Origin: Dama dama
Taxonomy: Eukaryota; Chordata; Mammalia; Artiodactyla; Cervidae
Direction of reading: 5' to 3'
Assembly (NCBI RefSeq): GCF_033118175.1
Contig: NW_026870888.1
Coordinates: 4,030,001-4,094,000 of the forward strand
Length of the DNA stretch: 64,000 nt
Part shown: positions 13,109-27,800 of the stretch, in pieces
Position numbering within the stretch: position 1 is the first letter of the stretch
How the letters are laid out: the number at the start of each line of letters is the position of its first letter
Program-made: the position numbers and the translations under genes
Notes under the pieces: generated by a model
Told to the model about the DNA's origin: nothing
Databases searched by the model: none
The model's input: only the letters and a program-made list of their open reading frames with translations

Positions 13109-16100
13109 TCTTGCTCCTCATATTTTTGACACCTTTTGAAGCTCTTCATAGTTTTCACACCATTTCAGGCTCTTCATGTTTTTCAACAACACTTCATGCT
13201 CCTCCTATTTTTCAGACCGTTTATTACTTCTCATATTTTTCACACCTTTTGAAGCTTTTTATATTTTTCGCAACTTTTCAGGCTTTTCATGTTTTTAACA
13301 CCGTTTCATGCTCCTCATATTTTTGACACCTTTTGAAGCTCTTCATATTTTTCACACCTTTTCAGGCTTTTCATGTTTTTCAACACCGCTTCATGCTCCT
13401 CATATTTTTCAGACTGTTTCATGCTCCTCATATTTTTGACACCTTTTGAAGCTCTTCATATATTTCTCCCTTTCTCAGGCTCTTCATGTTTTACAACACC
13501 CCTTCATGCTTCTCCTATTTTTGAGACCCTTTCATTCCCCACATATTTTTGACATCTTATGAAGCTCTTCATATTTTTCTCACGTTTTCAGGCTCTTCAT
13601 GTTTTTCAACACCACTTCACGCTCCTCCTATTTTTGAGACGGTTTCATGCTCCTCATATTTTTGAAACCTTTTGAAGCTCGTCATATTTTTTACACCGTT
13701 TCAGGCTCTTCATGTTTTTGAACACCTCTTCATGCTCCTCCTATTTTTCAGAGCGTTTCATGCTCCTCATATTTTTCACAACTTTTGAAGCTCTTCATAT
13801 TTTTCACACCTTTTCAGGCCCTTCATGTTTTTGAACACCTCTTCATGATCCTCCTATTTTTCAGACCGTTTCATGCTCCTCATATTTTTGACACCTTTTG
13901 AAGCTCTTCATATTTTTCACACCTTTTCAGGCTCTTCATCTTTTTGAACACTGTTTCATGCTCCTCCTATTTTTCAGACCGTTTCATATTCTTCATTTTT
14001 TTCACACCTTTTTAAGCTCTCCATATCTTTCAAACCTTTTCAGGCTCTTCATGTTTTTGAACACCGCTTCATGCTCCTCCTATTTATCAGACCGTTTCAG
14101 GCTCCTCATATTTTTGACACCTGTTGAAGCTCTCCATATTTTTCACACGTTTTCAGGCTCTTCATGTTTCGAAACAGCGCTTCATGCTCCTCCTATTTTT
14201 CAGACCGTTTCATGCTCCTCATATTTTTCACACCTATTGAAGCTCTTCATATTTTTCAAACCTTATCAGGCTCTTCATGTTTTTCAACACCGCTTCATGC
14301 TTCTCCTATTTTTCAGACCGTTTCATGCTCCTCATATTATTCACACCTTTAAGCTCTTTATATTTGTCACACCTTTTCAGGCTGTTCATGTTTTTCAACA
14401 ACGCGTCATGTTCCTCCTATTTTTCAGACCGTTTCATGCTCCTCCTATTTTTCTAACTGTTTCATGCAACTCTTATTATTGACACCTTTTGAAGCTCTTC
14501 ATATTTTTCATACCTTTTCAGGCTTTTCATGTTTTTCAAAACGGCTTTATGCTCCTCCTATTTTTGAGATCGTTTCAGGCTCCTCATATTTTTGACACAT
14601 TTTCAAGCTCTTCATATTTTTCACACCTTTATAGGCTCTTCATGTTTTTCAACACCGATTCACGCTCCTTCTATTTTTGAGACCGTCTCAAGCTCCTCAT
14701 ATTTTTGACACCTTTTGAAGCTCTTCATATTTTTCACACATTTTCAGACTCTTCATGTTTTTGAACACCTCTTCATGCTCCTCCTATTTTTCAGACCGTT
14801 TCATGCTCCTCATATTTTTCACACATTTTGAAGCTCTTCATATTTTTCACACCTTTTCAGGCTCTTCATGTTTTTGAACACCGCTTCATGCTCCTCCATT
14901 TTTCAGACCGTTACATGTTCCTCATATTTTTGACACCTTTTGAAGCTCCTCCTATTTTTCACACCTTTTCAGGCTCTTCATGTTTTTCAACACCGTTTCA
15001 TGCTCTTCCTATCTTTCATACCGTTTCATGCTCCTCCTATTTTTCAGACCGTTTCAAGCTGCTCATATTTTTGACACCTTTGTAAGCTCTTGATATTTTT
15101 CACACCTTTTCAGGCTCTTCATGTTTTTCAACACCGCTTCATGCTCCTCCTATTTTTCAGACCTTTTCATGCTACTCCTATCTTTCAGACCGTTTCATGC
15201 TCCTCATATTTTTGACACCTTCCTAAGCTCTTCTTATTTTTCACACATTTTCAGGCTCTTCATGTTTTTCAACATCACTTCATGCTCCTCCTTTTTCTCA
15301 GAACGTTTCATGCTCCTCATATTTTTGACACCTTTTAAAGCTCTTCATATTTTTCACACCTTTCCAGGCTCTTCATGTTTTTGAACACCGCTTCATGCTC
15401 CTCGTATTTTTCAGACATTTTCATGCTCCTCATGTTTTTGACACCATTTGAAACCCTTCGTATTTTTCACACCTTTTCAGGCACTTCATATTTTTGAACA
15501 CCGCTTCATGCTCCTCCTATTTTTCAGACCGTTTCATGCTCCTCATATTATTCACACCTTTTGTAGCTCTTCATATTTTTCACACCTTTTCAGGCTCTTC
15601 ATGGTTTTCAACACCGCTTCATGCTCCTCCTATATTTCAGACCGTTTCATTCTCCTCATATTTTTGACATCTTTTGAAGCTCTTCATATTTTTCTCAAAT
15701 TTTCAGGCTCTTCATGTTTTTCACCACCGCTTCACGCTCCTACTATTTTTGAGACCGTTACATGCTCCTCATATTTTTGACAACTTTTGGAGCTCTTCAT
15801 ATTTTTCACACGTTTTCAGGCTCTCCAAGTTTTGAACACCGCTTCATGCTCCTCCTATTTTTGAGACCGTTTCATGCTCCTCATATTTTTGACACTTTTT
15901 GAAGCTCTCCATATTTTTCACACATTTTCAGGCTCTTCGTGTTTTTCAACACCACTTCATGCTCCTCCTATTTTTCAGACCGTTTCATGCTCATCTCATT
16001 TTTGACACCTTTTGAAGCTCTTCATATATTTCACACCTTTTGAAGCTCTTCATATTGTTCACACCTTTTCATACTCTTCATGTTTTTCAACGCCGTTTCA

Positions 16101-16649
16101 TGCTGCTCTAATTTTTCAGACCGTTTCATGTTCCTCATATTATTGACACCTTTTGAAGCTCTTTATATTTGTCACAGCGTTTCAGGCACTTCATGTTTTT
16201 CAACACCGCTTCATGCTCCTTCTATTTTTCAGACCGTTTCAGGCTCCTCCTATTTTTCAGACTGTTTCATGCACCTCTTATTATTGACAGCTTTTGAAGC
16301 TCGTCATATATTTCACACCTTTCTGGCTCTTCATATTTTTCAACACCGCTTCATGCTTCTCCTATTTTTGATACACTTTCACTCCCCACATATTTTTGAC
16401 ATCTTTTGAAGCTCTTCATATTTTTCTCACGTTTTCAGGCTCTTCATATTTTTCAACACCACTTCACGCTCCTCCTATTTTTGAGACCGTTTCATGCTCC
16501 TCATATTTTTGACAACTTTTGAAGCTCTTCAGATTTTTCACACCTTTTCAGGCTCTCCAAATTTTTGAACACCGCTTCATGCTCCTCCTATTTTTGAGAC
16601 CGTTTCATGCTCCTCATATTTTTGAAAGCTTTTGAAGCTCCTCATATTT
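13109..16649. repeat. Satellite array, irregular monomers
   Basis: 113-bp monomers with frequent single-base variants and no long exact higher-order copy. Short echoes exist: a stretch with the variants attccccacatatttttgac and cacttcacgctcctcc near 13490-13700 resembles 16340-16550, and a stretch near 15731-15880 recurs 732 bp further on at 16463. The longest open frame of the array (194 codons, 13898-14482, + strand) lies here and reads as repeated satellite peptide. I see no gene or RNA gene in it. Confidence 0.85.
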
Positions 16650-18450
16650 TTCACACCTTTTCAGGCTCTTCATGATTTTGAAAACCGCTTTGTGCTCCTC
16701 CAATTTTTCATACCATTTCATTCTCCTCATGTATTTGACACCTTTTGAAGCTCTTCCTATTTTTCACACCTTTTCAGGCTCTTCATGTTTTTCAGCACCT
16801 CTTCATGCTCCTCCTATTTTTCAGACCGTTTCATGCTCATCTCATTTTTGACACCTTTTGAAGCTCTTCGTATATTTCACACCTTTTGAAGCTCTTCCTA
16901 TTTTTCCCAACTTTTCAGGTTCTTCATGTTTTTCAACACCGTTTCATGCTCCTCCAATTTTTCAGACCGTTTCTGGCTCCTCATATTTTTGACACCTTTT
17001 GAACCTCTTCATACTTTTCACACCTTTTCAGCCTCTTCATGTTTTTCAACAGTGCTTCATGATCCTCCTATTTTTCAGACCGTTTCATGCTCCTCATATT
17101 TTTGACACCTTTTGTCGCTCTTCATATTTTTCACATCTTTTCAGGCTCTTCATGTTTTTCAACACCACTTCATGCTCCTCCTATTTTTCAGACCGTTTCA
17201 TGCTCCTCATATTTTTGACAGCTTTTGAAGCTCGTCATATTTTCACACCTTTTCAGGTTCTTCATGTTTTTCAACACCGCTTCATGCTCTTCCTTTTTTT
17301 TTTTTGACCCTTTCATGCTCCTCATATTTTTGAGACCTTCTGAAGCTCTTCATATATTTCACACCTTTTCAGGCTCTTCATTTTTTTCAACACCACTTCA
17401 TGCTCCTCCTATTTTTCAGATCGTTTCATGCTCATCTCATTTTTGACACCTTTTGAAGCTCTTCATATTTTTCCAAGTTTTGAAACTCGTCATATTTATC
17501 ACACCCTTTCAGCCTCTTCATGTTTTTCAAAAGCGCTTCATGATCCTCGTATTTTTCAGACCGTTTCATGCTCATCTAATTTTTGATACCTTTTGAAGCT
17601 CTTCATATTTTTCACACCTTTTGAAGCTCGTTATATTTATCACACCTTTTCAGGCTCTTCATGTTTTTCAACACCGCTTCTTGCTCCTCCAATTTTTCAG
17701 ACCGTTTCATGCTCCTTATATTTTTCACACCTTTTGAAGCTCGTCATATTCATCACACCCTTTCAGCCTCTTCATGTTTTTCAAAAGCGATTCATGATCC
17801 TCCTATTTTTCAGACCGTTTCATGCTCATCTCATTTTTGACACCTTTTGAAGCTCTTCTTATTTTTCACACCTTTTGAAGCTCTTCAAATTTTTCACACC
17901 TTTTCAGGCTCTTCATTTTTTCAACACCACTTCATGCTCCTCCTATATTTAGGACCGTTTCATGCTCCTCATATTTTTGACACCTTTTGAAGCTCTTAAT
18001 ATTTTTCCCACCTTTTCCGGCTCTTCATGTTTTTCAACACCGTTTCATGCTCCTCCTATTTTTCAGACCGTTTCATGCTCCCCCAATTTTTCAGACTTTT
18101 TCATGCTCCTCATATTTTTGACACCTTTTGAAGCTCTTAATATTTTTCCCACCTTTTCCGGCTCTTCATGTTTTTCAACACCGTTTCATGCTCCTCCTAT
18201 TTTTCAGACCGTTTAATGCTCCCCCAATTTTTCAGACCTTTTCATGCTCCTCATATATTTGACAGCTTTTGAAGCTCTCATATTTTTCACACCTTTTCAG
18301 GCTCTTCATTTTTTCAACACCACTTCATGCTCCTCCTATTTTTAGGACCGTTTCATGCTCCTCATATTTTTGACACCTTTTGAAGCTCTTAATATTTTTC
18401 CCACCTTTTCCGGCTCTTCATGTTTTTCAACACCGTTTCATGCTCCTCCT
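16650..18450. repeat. Long-range duplicated satellite block, left part 1
   Basis: Collinear with about 52469-54504. Shared landmarks are aaaaccgctttgtgctcctcc (16679 and 52498), the T-run in front of gaccctttcatg (around 17297 and 53340) and the aaaagcgcttcatgatcc variants. The offset is 35819 at the start and 36044 from about 17000, because the right copy has about 225 bp (two monomers) extra. Inside it, the cttaatatttttccc variant appears at 17994, 18135 and 18387, spacings of 141 and 252 bp, that is 5 and 9 subrepeats. Confidence 0.85.
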
Positions 18451-20159
18451 ATTTTTCAGACCGTTTCATGCTCCTCATATTTTTGACAACTTTTGAAGCT
18501 CTTCGTATTTTTCACACCTTTACAGGCTCTTCATGTTTTTCAACACCGCTTCATGCTCCTCCTATTTTTCAGACCGTTTCATGCTCCTCATATTTTTGAC
18601 ACCTTCTGAAGCTCTTCATATATTTCACATCTTTTCAGGCTCTCCTTGTTTTTCAACACCGCTTCATGCTCCTCCTGTTTTTCAGACCGTTTCGTGCTCC
18701 TCATATCTTTGACACCTTTTGAAGCTCTTTATATTTTTCAAAACTTTTCAGGCTCTTCATTTCTTCAGCACCGCTTCATGATCCTCCTATTTTTCATACC
18801 GTTTCAAGCTCCTCATATGTTTGACACCTTTTGAATCTCTTCTTATTTTTTTCACCTTTTCAGGCTCTCCTTGTTTTTCAACACCGCTTCATGCTCCTGC
18901 TATTTTTCAGTCCTTTCCATGCTCCTCATATTTTTGACAACTTTTGAAGCTCTTCATATTTTCACACCTTTTCAGGCTCTTCATGTTTTTCAACACCGCT
19001 TCATCCTCCTCCTATTTTTCAGTCTCTTTCTTGAACATCACACTTTTGACACCTTTTGAAGCTCTTCATATTTTTCAAACCTTTTCAGGCTCTTCATGTT
19101 TTTCAACACCACTTCATGCTCCTCCTATTTTATAGACCGTTTCATGCTCACCTCATTTTTAACACCTCTTGAAGCTCTTCATATTTTTCACACCTTTTGA
19201 AGCTCTTCATAATTTTCACACCTTTGAAGCTCTTCATATTTTTCACACCTTTTCAGGCTCTTCTTGTTTTTCAACACCGCTTCTTGCTCCATCTATTTTT
19301 CAGACCGTTTCATGTTCCTCATATTTTTCACACATTTTGAAGCTCTTCATATTTTTCACACCTTTTCAGGCTCTTCATGTTTTTCAACACCGCTTCATGC
19401 TCCTCCTATTTTTCAGACCGTTTCATGCTCCTCATATTTTTGACACCTTTTGAAGCTCTTAATATTTATCACATCTTTTCAGGCTCTTCATCCTTTTCAA
19501 CACCGCTTCATGCTCCCCCAATTTTTTAGACTGTTTCATGCTCCTCATATACTTGACTGCTTTTGAAGCTCTCATATTTTTCACACCTTTTCAGGCTCTT
19601 CATCCTTTTCAACACCGCTTCATGCTCCTCCTATTTTTCACACCGTTTCATGCTCATCTCATTTTTTACAACTTTTGAAGCTCTTCATATTTTTCACACC
19701 TTTTGAGGCTCTTCATATTTTTCACACCATTTCAGGCTCTTCATGTTTTGAACACCGCTTCATGCTCCTTCTATTTTTCAGACCGTTTCATGTTCCTCAC
19801 ATTTTTGACACCTTTTGAAGCTCTTCATATATTTCACTGCTTTTCAGGCTCTTCATGTTTTTGATCACCGCTTCATGCTCCTCCTATTTTTCAGACCATT
19901 TCATGCTCCTCATATTATTGACACCTTTTGAAGCTCTTGATATTTTTCACACATTTTCAGGCTCTTCATGTTTTTCAACAACACTTCATGTTCCTCATAG
20001 TTTTCAGACTGTTTCATGCACTTCATATTTTTGACACCTTTTGAAGCTCTTCATATTTTTCACACATTTTCATGCTCTTCATGTTTTTCAATACCGTTTC
20101 ATGCTCCTCCTATTTTTCAGACCGTTTCATACTCCTCATATTTTTCACACCTTTTCAGG

Positions 20160-22439
20160 CTCTTCAGTTTTTCATCACCACTTCATGCTCTTCCTAATTT
20201 TTAGACCGTTTCATGCTCCTCATATTTTTCACAATTTTTGAAGCTCTTCATATTTTTAAAACCTTTTCATGCTCTTCTTGTTTTCAACACCACTTCATGC
20301 TCCTCCGATTCTTCAGACTTTTCAAGTTCCTCATATTTTTGACACCTTTTGAAGCTCTTCATATTTTTCACACATTTTCATGCACTTCATGTTTTTCAAG
20401 ACCGTTTCACGCTCCTCCAATTTTATAGACTGTTTCATCCACCTCATATTTTTGACAACTTTTGAAGCTCTTCAAATATTTCACACCTTTTCAGGCTCTT
20501 CATGTTTTTCAACTCCGCTTAATTGTCCTCCTATTTATCAGACTGTTTCATGCTCCTCATATTTTAGAAAAATTTTGAAGCTCTTCATAATTTTCACACA
20601 TTTTCAGGCACTTCATGTTTTTCAACACAACTTCATGCTCCTCCTATATTTCAGAACGTTTCATGATTCTCATATTTTTGACTCCTTTTGAAGCTCTTCA
20701 TATTTTTCACTTCTTTTCAGGCTCTTCATGTTTTTGAACACCGTTTCATGCTCCTCCTATTTTTCAGACCGTTTCATGCTCCTCATATTTTTGACATTTT
20801 TGAAGCCTTTCATAATTTTCACACCTTTTCAGGTTCTTCATGTTTTTCAACACCACTTCTTGCTCCTCCTATTTTTCAGACCATTTCATGCTCCTCATAT
20901 TTTTGACATTTTTGAAGCCCTTCATATTTTTCACACCTTTTCAGGTTCTTCATGTTTTTGAACACCGATCATGCTCCTCCTATTTATCAGACTGTTTCAT
21001 GCTCCTCATATTTTTGAGAAATTTTGAAGCTTTTCATATTTTTCACATTTTTTCCGGCTCTTCATGTTTTTCAACTCCGCTTCATGCACCTCCTCTTTAT
21101 CAGACTGTTTCATGCTCCTCATATTTTTGAGAAATTTTGAAGCTCTTCATAATTTTCACACCTTTTCAGGCTCTTCATGTTTTTCAACACAACTTCATGC
21201 TCCTCCTATTTTTTACAACGTTTCATGTTCCTCATATTTTTGACCCCTTTTGAAGCTTTCATATTTTTCACTACTTTTCACGCTCTTCATGTTTTTGAAC
21301 ACCATTTCATGCTCCTCCTGTTTTTCAGACCTTTTCATGCTCATCATATTTTTGAAACGTTTGAAGCTCTTCATATTTTTCACACCTTCTCAGGCTGTTC
21401 ATGTTTTTGAACAGCGCTTCATGCTCCTCCTCTTTTTCAGACCGTTTCATGCTCCTCATATTTTTGACACCGTTTGAAGCTCTTCATATTTTTCACACCT
21501 TTCCAGGCACTTCATGTTTTTCAACACCATTTCATGATCCTCCTATATTTCAGACTGTTTCATGCTCCTCATATTTTTGACAGCTTTTGAAGCTCTTAAT
21601 ATTTTTCCCACATATTCAGGCTCTTCATGTGTTTGAACACCGTTTCATGCTACTCCTATTTTTGACACCTTTTGAAGCCCTTCATATATTTCACACCTTT
21701 TCAGGCTCTTCATGTTTTTGAACACCGTTTCATGCTACTCCTATTTTGACACCTTTTGAAACTCTTCATATATTTCACACCTTTTCAGGCTCTTCATGTT
21801 TTTGAACACTGCTTCATGCTCCTCCTCTTTTTCAGACCGTTTCATGCTCCTGGTATTTTTCACACCTTTTGAACCTCTTCATATTTTTCATGCCTTTTCA
21901 GACTCTTCATATTTTTCATCACCACTTCATGCTCCTCTTATTTTTCAGACCGTTTCATGCTCCTCATAATTTTGACACCTTTTGAAGCTCTGCATATTTT
22001 TCACACCTTTTAAGGCTCTTGGTGTTTTTGAGCCCAGCTTCATGCTCATCATATTTTTCAGACCGTTTCATGCTCCTCATGTATTTCACACCCTTTGAAG
22101 CTCTTCATATTTTTCACACCTTTTCAGGCTCTTCATGTTTTTCAACACTGCTTCATGCTCCTCCTATTTTTCAGACCGTGTCATGCTCCTCATATTTTTG
22201 ACACATTTTGAAGCTCTTCATATTTTTCACACCTTTTCAGGCTCTTCATGTTTTTCAACACCCCTTCATGATCCTCATATTCTTCAGATCGTTTAATGCT
22301 CCAAATATTTTTCACACCTTTTATAGCTCTTCATATTTTTCACACCTTTTCACGCTCTTCATGTTTTTCAACACCGCTTCATGCTCCTCCTATTTTTCAG
22401 ACCGTTTCATGCTCCTCATATTTTTCACACCTTTCCAGG
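20160..22439. repeat. Satellite HOR B, unit 1 (2280 bp)
   Basis: Phase is set on the variant ctcttcagtttttcatcacc, at 20160 and again at 22440. Markers in between (20380, 20688, 20840, 21177, 21250) all recur at +2280. Unit-specific variants include ctcttcttgttttcaacacc and the agaaaaattttgaagctc run. Confidence 0.9.
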
Positions 22440-24820
22440 CTCTTCAGTTTTTCATCACCACTTCATGCTCTTCCTAATTTTTAGACCGTTTCATGCTCCT
22501 CATATTTTTCACAATTTTTGAAGCTCTTCATATTTTTAAAACCTTTTCATGCTCTTCTTGTTTTCAACACCACTTCATGCTCCTCCGATTCTTCAGACTT
22601 TTCAAGTTCCTCATATTTTTGACACCTTTTGAAGCTCTTCATATTTTTCACACCTTTTCATGCACTTCATGTTTTTCAAGACCGTTTCACGCTCCTCCAA
22701 TTTTATAGACTGTTTCATCCACCTCATATTTTTGACAACTTTTGAAGCTCTTCAAATATTTCACACCTTTTCAGGCTCTTCATGTTTTTCAACTCCGCTT
22801 AATTGTCCTCCTATTTATCAGACTGTTTCATGCTCCTCATATTTTAGAAAAATTTTGAAGCTCTTCATAATTTTCACACATTTTCAGGCACTTCATGTTT
22901 TTCAACACAACTTCATGCTCCTCCTATATTTCAGAACGTTTCATGATCCTCATATTTTTGACTCCTTTTGAAGCTCTTCATATTTTTCACTTCTTTTCAG
23001 GCTCTTCATGTTTTTGAACACCGTTTCATGCTCCTCCTATTTTTCAGACCGTTTCATGCTCCTCATTATTTTGACATTTTTGAAGCCCTTCATATTTTTC
23101 ACACCTTTTCAGGTTCTTCATGTTTTTCAACACCACTTCTTGCTCCTCCTATTTTTCAGACCATTTCATGCTCCTCATATTTTTGACATTTTTGAAGCCC
23201 TTCATATTTTTCACACCTTTTCAGGTTCTTCATGTTTTTGAACACCGATCATGCTCCTCCTATTTATCAGACTGTTTCATGCTCCTCATATTTTTGAGAA
23301 ATTTTGAAGCTTTTCATATTTTTCACATTTTTTCCGGCTCTTCATGTTTTTCAACTCCGCTTCATGCACCTCCTCTTTATCAGACTGTTTCATGCTCCTC
23401 ATATTTTTGAGAAATTTTGAAGCTCTTCATAATTTTCACACCTTTTCAGGCTCTTCATGTTTTTCAACACAACTTCATGCTCCTCCTATTTTTTACAACG
23501 TTTCATGTTCCTCATATTTTTGACCCCTTTTGAAGCTTTCATATTTTTCACTACTTTTCACGCTCTTCATGTTTTTGAACACCATTTCATGCTCCTCCTG
23601 TTTTTCAGACCGTTTCATGCTCCTCATATTTTTGACACCTTTTGAAGCTCTGCATATTTTTCACACCTTTTCAGGCTCTTCATGTTTTTCAACAACACTT
23701 CTTGCTACTTCTATTTTTCAGACCTTTTCATGCTCATCATATTTTTGAAACGTTTGAAGCTCTTCATATTTTTCACACCTTCTCAGGCTGTTCATGTTTT
23801 TGAACAGCGCTTCATGCTCCTCCTCTTTTTCAGACCGTTTCATGCTCCTCATATTTTTGACACCGTTTGAAGCTCTTCATATTTTTCACACCTTTCCAGG
23901 CACTTCATGTTTTTCAACACCATTTCATGATCCTCCTATATTTCAGACTGTTTCATGCTCCTCATATTTTTGACAGCTTTTGAAGCTCTTAATATTTTTC
24001 CCACATATTCAGGCTCTTCATGTGTTTGAACACCGTTTCATGCTACTCCTATTTTTGACACCTTTTGAAGCTCTTCATATATTTCACACCTTTTCAGGCT
24101 CTTCATGTTTTTGAACCCCGTTTCATGCTACTCCTATTTTGACACCTTTTGAAACTCTTCATATATTTCACACCTTTTCAGGCTCTTCATGTTTTTGAAC
24201 ACTGCTTCATGCTCCTCCTCTTTTTCAGACCGTTTCATGCTCCTGGTATTTTTCACACCTTTTGAACCTCTTCATATTTTTCATGCCTTTTCAGACTCTT
24301 CATATTTTTCATCACCACTTCATGCTCCTCTTATTTTTCAGACCGTTTCATGCTCCTCATAATTTTGACACCTTTTGAAGCTCTGCATATTTTTCACACC
24401 TTTTAAGGCTCTTGGTGTTTTTGAGCCCAGCTTCATGCTCGTCATATTTTTCAGACCGTTTCATGCTCCTCATGTATTTCACACCCTTTGAAGCTCTTCA
24501 TATTTTTCACACCTTTTCAGGCTCTTCATGTTTTTCAACACTGCTTCATGCTCCTCCTATTTTTCAGACCGTGTCATGCTCCTCATATTTTTGACACATT
24601 TTGAAGCTCTTCATATTTTTCACACCTTTTCAGGCTCTTCATGTTTTTCAACACCCCTTCATGATCCTCATATTCTTCAGATCGTTTCATGCTCCAAATA
24701 TTTTTCACACCTTTTATAGCTCTTCATATTTTTCACACCTTTTCAGGCTCTTCATGTTTTTCAACACCGCTTCATGCTCCTCCTATTTTTCAGACCGTTT
24801 CATGCTCCTCATATTTTTTA
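22440..24820. repeat. Satellite HOR B, unit 2 (about 2.39 kb)
   Basis: Matches unit 1 at +2280 until about 23600, then at +2393. The 113-bp step is one whole extra monomer near 23620-23730 (with the private aacaacacttcttgctac variant). After about 24820 the sequence no longer follows unit 1. Confidence 0.88.
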
Positions 24821-27800
24821 CACCTTTTGAAGCTCTTCATATGTTTCACACCTTTTCAGGTTCTTCATGGTTTTGAAAACCGTTTCATGCTCCTCCTATT
24901 TTTCAGACCGTTTCATGCTCATCTCATATTTGACACCTTTTGAAGCTCTTCATATTTTCACACCTTTTGAAGCTCTTCATATATTTCACACGTTTTCAGG
25001 CTACTCATGTTTTTCAACACCGCTTCATACTCCTCCTATTTTTCAGACCGTTTCATTCTCCTCATTTTTTGACACCTTTTGAAGCTCTTCATATATTTCA
25101 CACCTTTCAGGCTCTTCATGTTTTTCAACACCGGTTCATGCTCCTCCTATTTTTCAGACCGTTTCATGCTCCTCATATTTTTGACACCTTTTGAAGCTCT
25201 TCATATATTTCACTGCTTTTCAGGCTCTTCATGTTTTTGATCACCGCTTCATGCTCCTCCTACTTTTAAGACCATTTCATGCTCCTCATATTATTGACAC
25301 CTTTTGAAGCTCTTGATATTTTTCACACATTTTCAGGCTCTTCATGTTTTTCAACAACACTTCATGTTCCTCCTAGTTTTCAGACTGTTTCATGCACCTC
25401 ATATTTTTGACACCTTTTGAAGCTCTTCATATTTTTCACACATTTTCATGCTCTTCATGTTTTTCAATACCGTTTCATGCTCCTGCTATTTTTCAGACCG
25501 TTTCATGCTCCTCATATTTTTCACACCTTTTCAGGCTCTTCAGTTTTTCATCACCACTTCATGCTCTTCCTAATTTTTAGACCGTTTCATGCTCCTCATA
25601 TTTTTCACAATTTTTGAAGCTCTTCATATTTTTCAAACCTTTTCATGCTCTTCTTGTTTTCAACACCACTTCATGCTCCTCCGATTCTTCAGACTTTTCA
25701 AGTTCCTCATATTTTTGACACCTTTTGAAGCTCTTCATATTTTTCACACCTTTTCATGCACTTCATGTTTTTCAAGACCGTTTCACGCTCCTCCAGTTTT
25801 ATAGACTGTTTCATCCACCTCATATTTTTGACAACTTTTGAAGCTCTTCAAATATTTCACACCTTTTCAGGCTCTTCATGTTTTTCAACTCCGCTTCATG
25901 CTCCTCCTATTTATCAGACTGTTTCATGCTCCTCATATTTTTTAGAAATTTTGAAGCTCTTCATAATTTTCACACCTTTTCATGCTCTTCATGTTTTTCA
26001 ACACAAGTTCATGATCCTCCTATTTTTCTCTCCGTTTCATGCTCCTCATATTCTTGACACCTTTTGGAGCTCTTCATATTTTTCACACCTTTTCATGCAC
26101 TTCATGTTTTTCAACACCGTTTCATGCTCCTCCTATTTTTCAGACTGTTTCATGCTCCTCATATTTTTGACACGTTTTGAAGCTCTTCATATATCTCACG
26201 CCTTTTCTGGCTCTTCATGTTTTTCATCAGCACTTCATGCTCCTCCTATTTTTCAGACCGTTTCATGCTCCTCATATTTTTGACATGTTTTGAAGCTCTT
26301 CATGTTTTTCACACCTTTTCAGTCTCTTCATGTTTTTCACACCACTTCATGCTCCACCTTATTTTTCAGACAGTTTCTTGCCCCTCATATTTTTGACACC
26401 TTTTGAAGCTCCTCATATATTTCACACATTTTTCAGGCTCTTCATGTATTTCAACGTCGTTTCATGCTCCTCCTTTTTTTCAGACCGTTTCATTCTCCTC
26501 ATGTTTTTGACACCTTTTAAAGCTCTTTATGTTGGTCACACCTTTTCAGGCTCTTCATGTTTGTCAATACCGCTTGATTCTCCTCCTATTTTTAGACCGT
26601 TTCATGTTCCTCATATTTTTGACACCTTTGGAATCTCTTCATATTTTTCACACCTTTTAAGGCTCTTCATGATTTTCAACACCACTTCCTGCTCCACCTA
26701 TTTTTCAGACCGTTACTTGATCCTCATATTTTTGACAACTTTTGAAGTTCTTCATATTTTTAACACCTTTTGAAGCTCTTCATATTTTTCACACTTTTTC
26801 AGGCTCTTCATGTTTTTTAACACTGCTTCATGTTCCACCTATTTTTTCAGACCGTTTCATGCTCCTCATATTTTTCACACCTTTTGAAGCTCTTCATATT
26901 TTTCACACATATTCAGGCTCTTCATGTTTTTGAACACCGTTTCCTGCTACTTCTATTTTTGACACGTTTTGAATCTCTTCATATATCTCACACCTTTTCA
27001 GGCTCTTCATGTTTTTCAACACCACTTCATGTTCCACCTATTTTTCAGACCGTTTCATGCTCCTCATATTTTTGACACCTTTTGAAGCTCTTCATATTTT
27101 TCACACCTTTTAATTACTTCATGTTTTTCAACACCGTTTCATGCTCCTCCTATTTTTCAGACTGTTTCATGCTCCTCATATGGTTGACACCTTTTGAAGC
27201 TCTTCATATTTTTCACAACTTTTCAGGCTCTTCATGTTTTTCAACACCACTTTCTGCTCCACCTATTTTTCAGACCGTTACTTGATCCTCATATTTTTGA
27301 CAACTTTTGAAGCTCTTCATATTTTTAACACCTTTTGAAGCTCTTCATATATTTCACACCTTTTCTGGCTCTTCATGTTTTCAACACTGCTTCATGCTCC
27401 TCCATTTTCAGACCATTTAATGGCCCTCATATTTTTGACACCTTCTGAAGCTCTTCATAATTTTCACACATTTTCAGGCTCTTCATGTTTTTGAACACCG
27501 CTTCATGCTCCTCCACTTTTTCAGACCGTTTCATGCTCCTCATATTTTTCACACCTTTTGAAGCTCTTCATATTTTTTACACCTTTTCAGGCTCTTCATT
27601 TTCTCAACACCGCTTCATACTCCTCCAATTTTTCAGACCGTTTCATGCTCCTCATATTTTTGACACCTTTTGAAGCTCTTCATATATTTCACACCTTTTC
27701 AGGCTCTTCATGTTTTTCAACTCCGCTTCATGCTCCTCCTATTTATCAGACTGTTTCATGCTCCTCATATTTTTTAGAAATTTTGAAGCTCTTCATAATT

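Larger units (their letters stand above)
18450..24820. repeat. Long-range duplicated satellite block, left part 2
   Basis: Collinear with 57029 onward at a constant offset of 38579 for over 5 kb (for example 18871 with 57450, 20160 with 58739, 22660 with 61239, 23682 with 62261); then the offset falls by 226, two monomers, near 24000. Only scattered substitutions separate the two. The first part holds diverged monomers, and the second part (from about 20100) is HOR B. Confidence 0.9.

Noticed and set aside
13898..14482. 194-codon + strand open frame, and the many 60-175 codon F/H-rich frames over the array
   Set aside because: They translate the satellite monomer in successive frames (repeats of FIFFTPFQALHVF-type text). 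Stops are rare because the strand is pyrimidine-rich. No start context, domain or conservation apart from the repeat itself.
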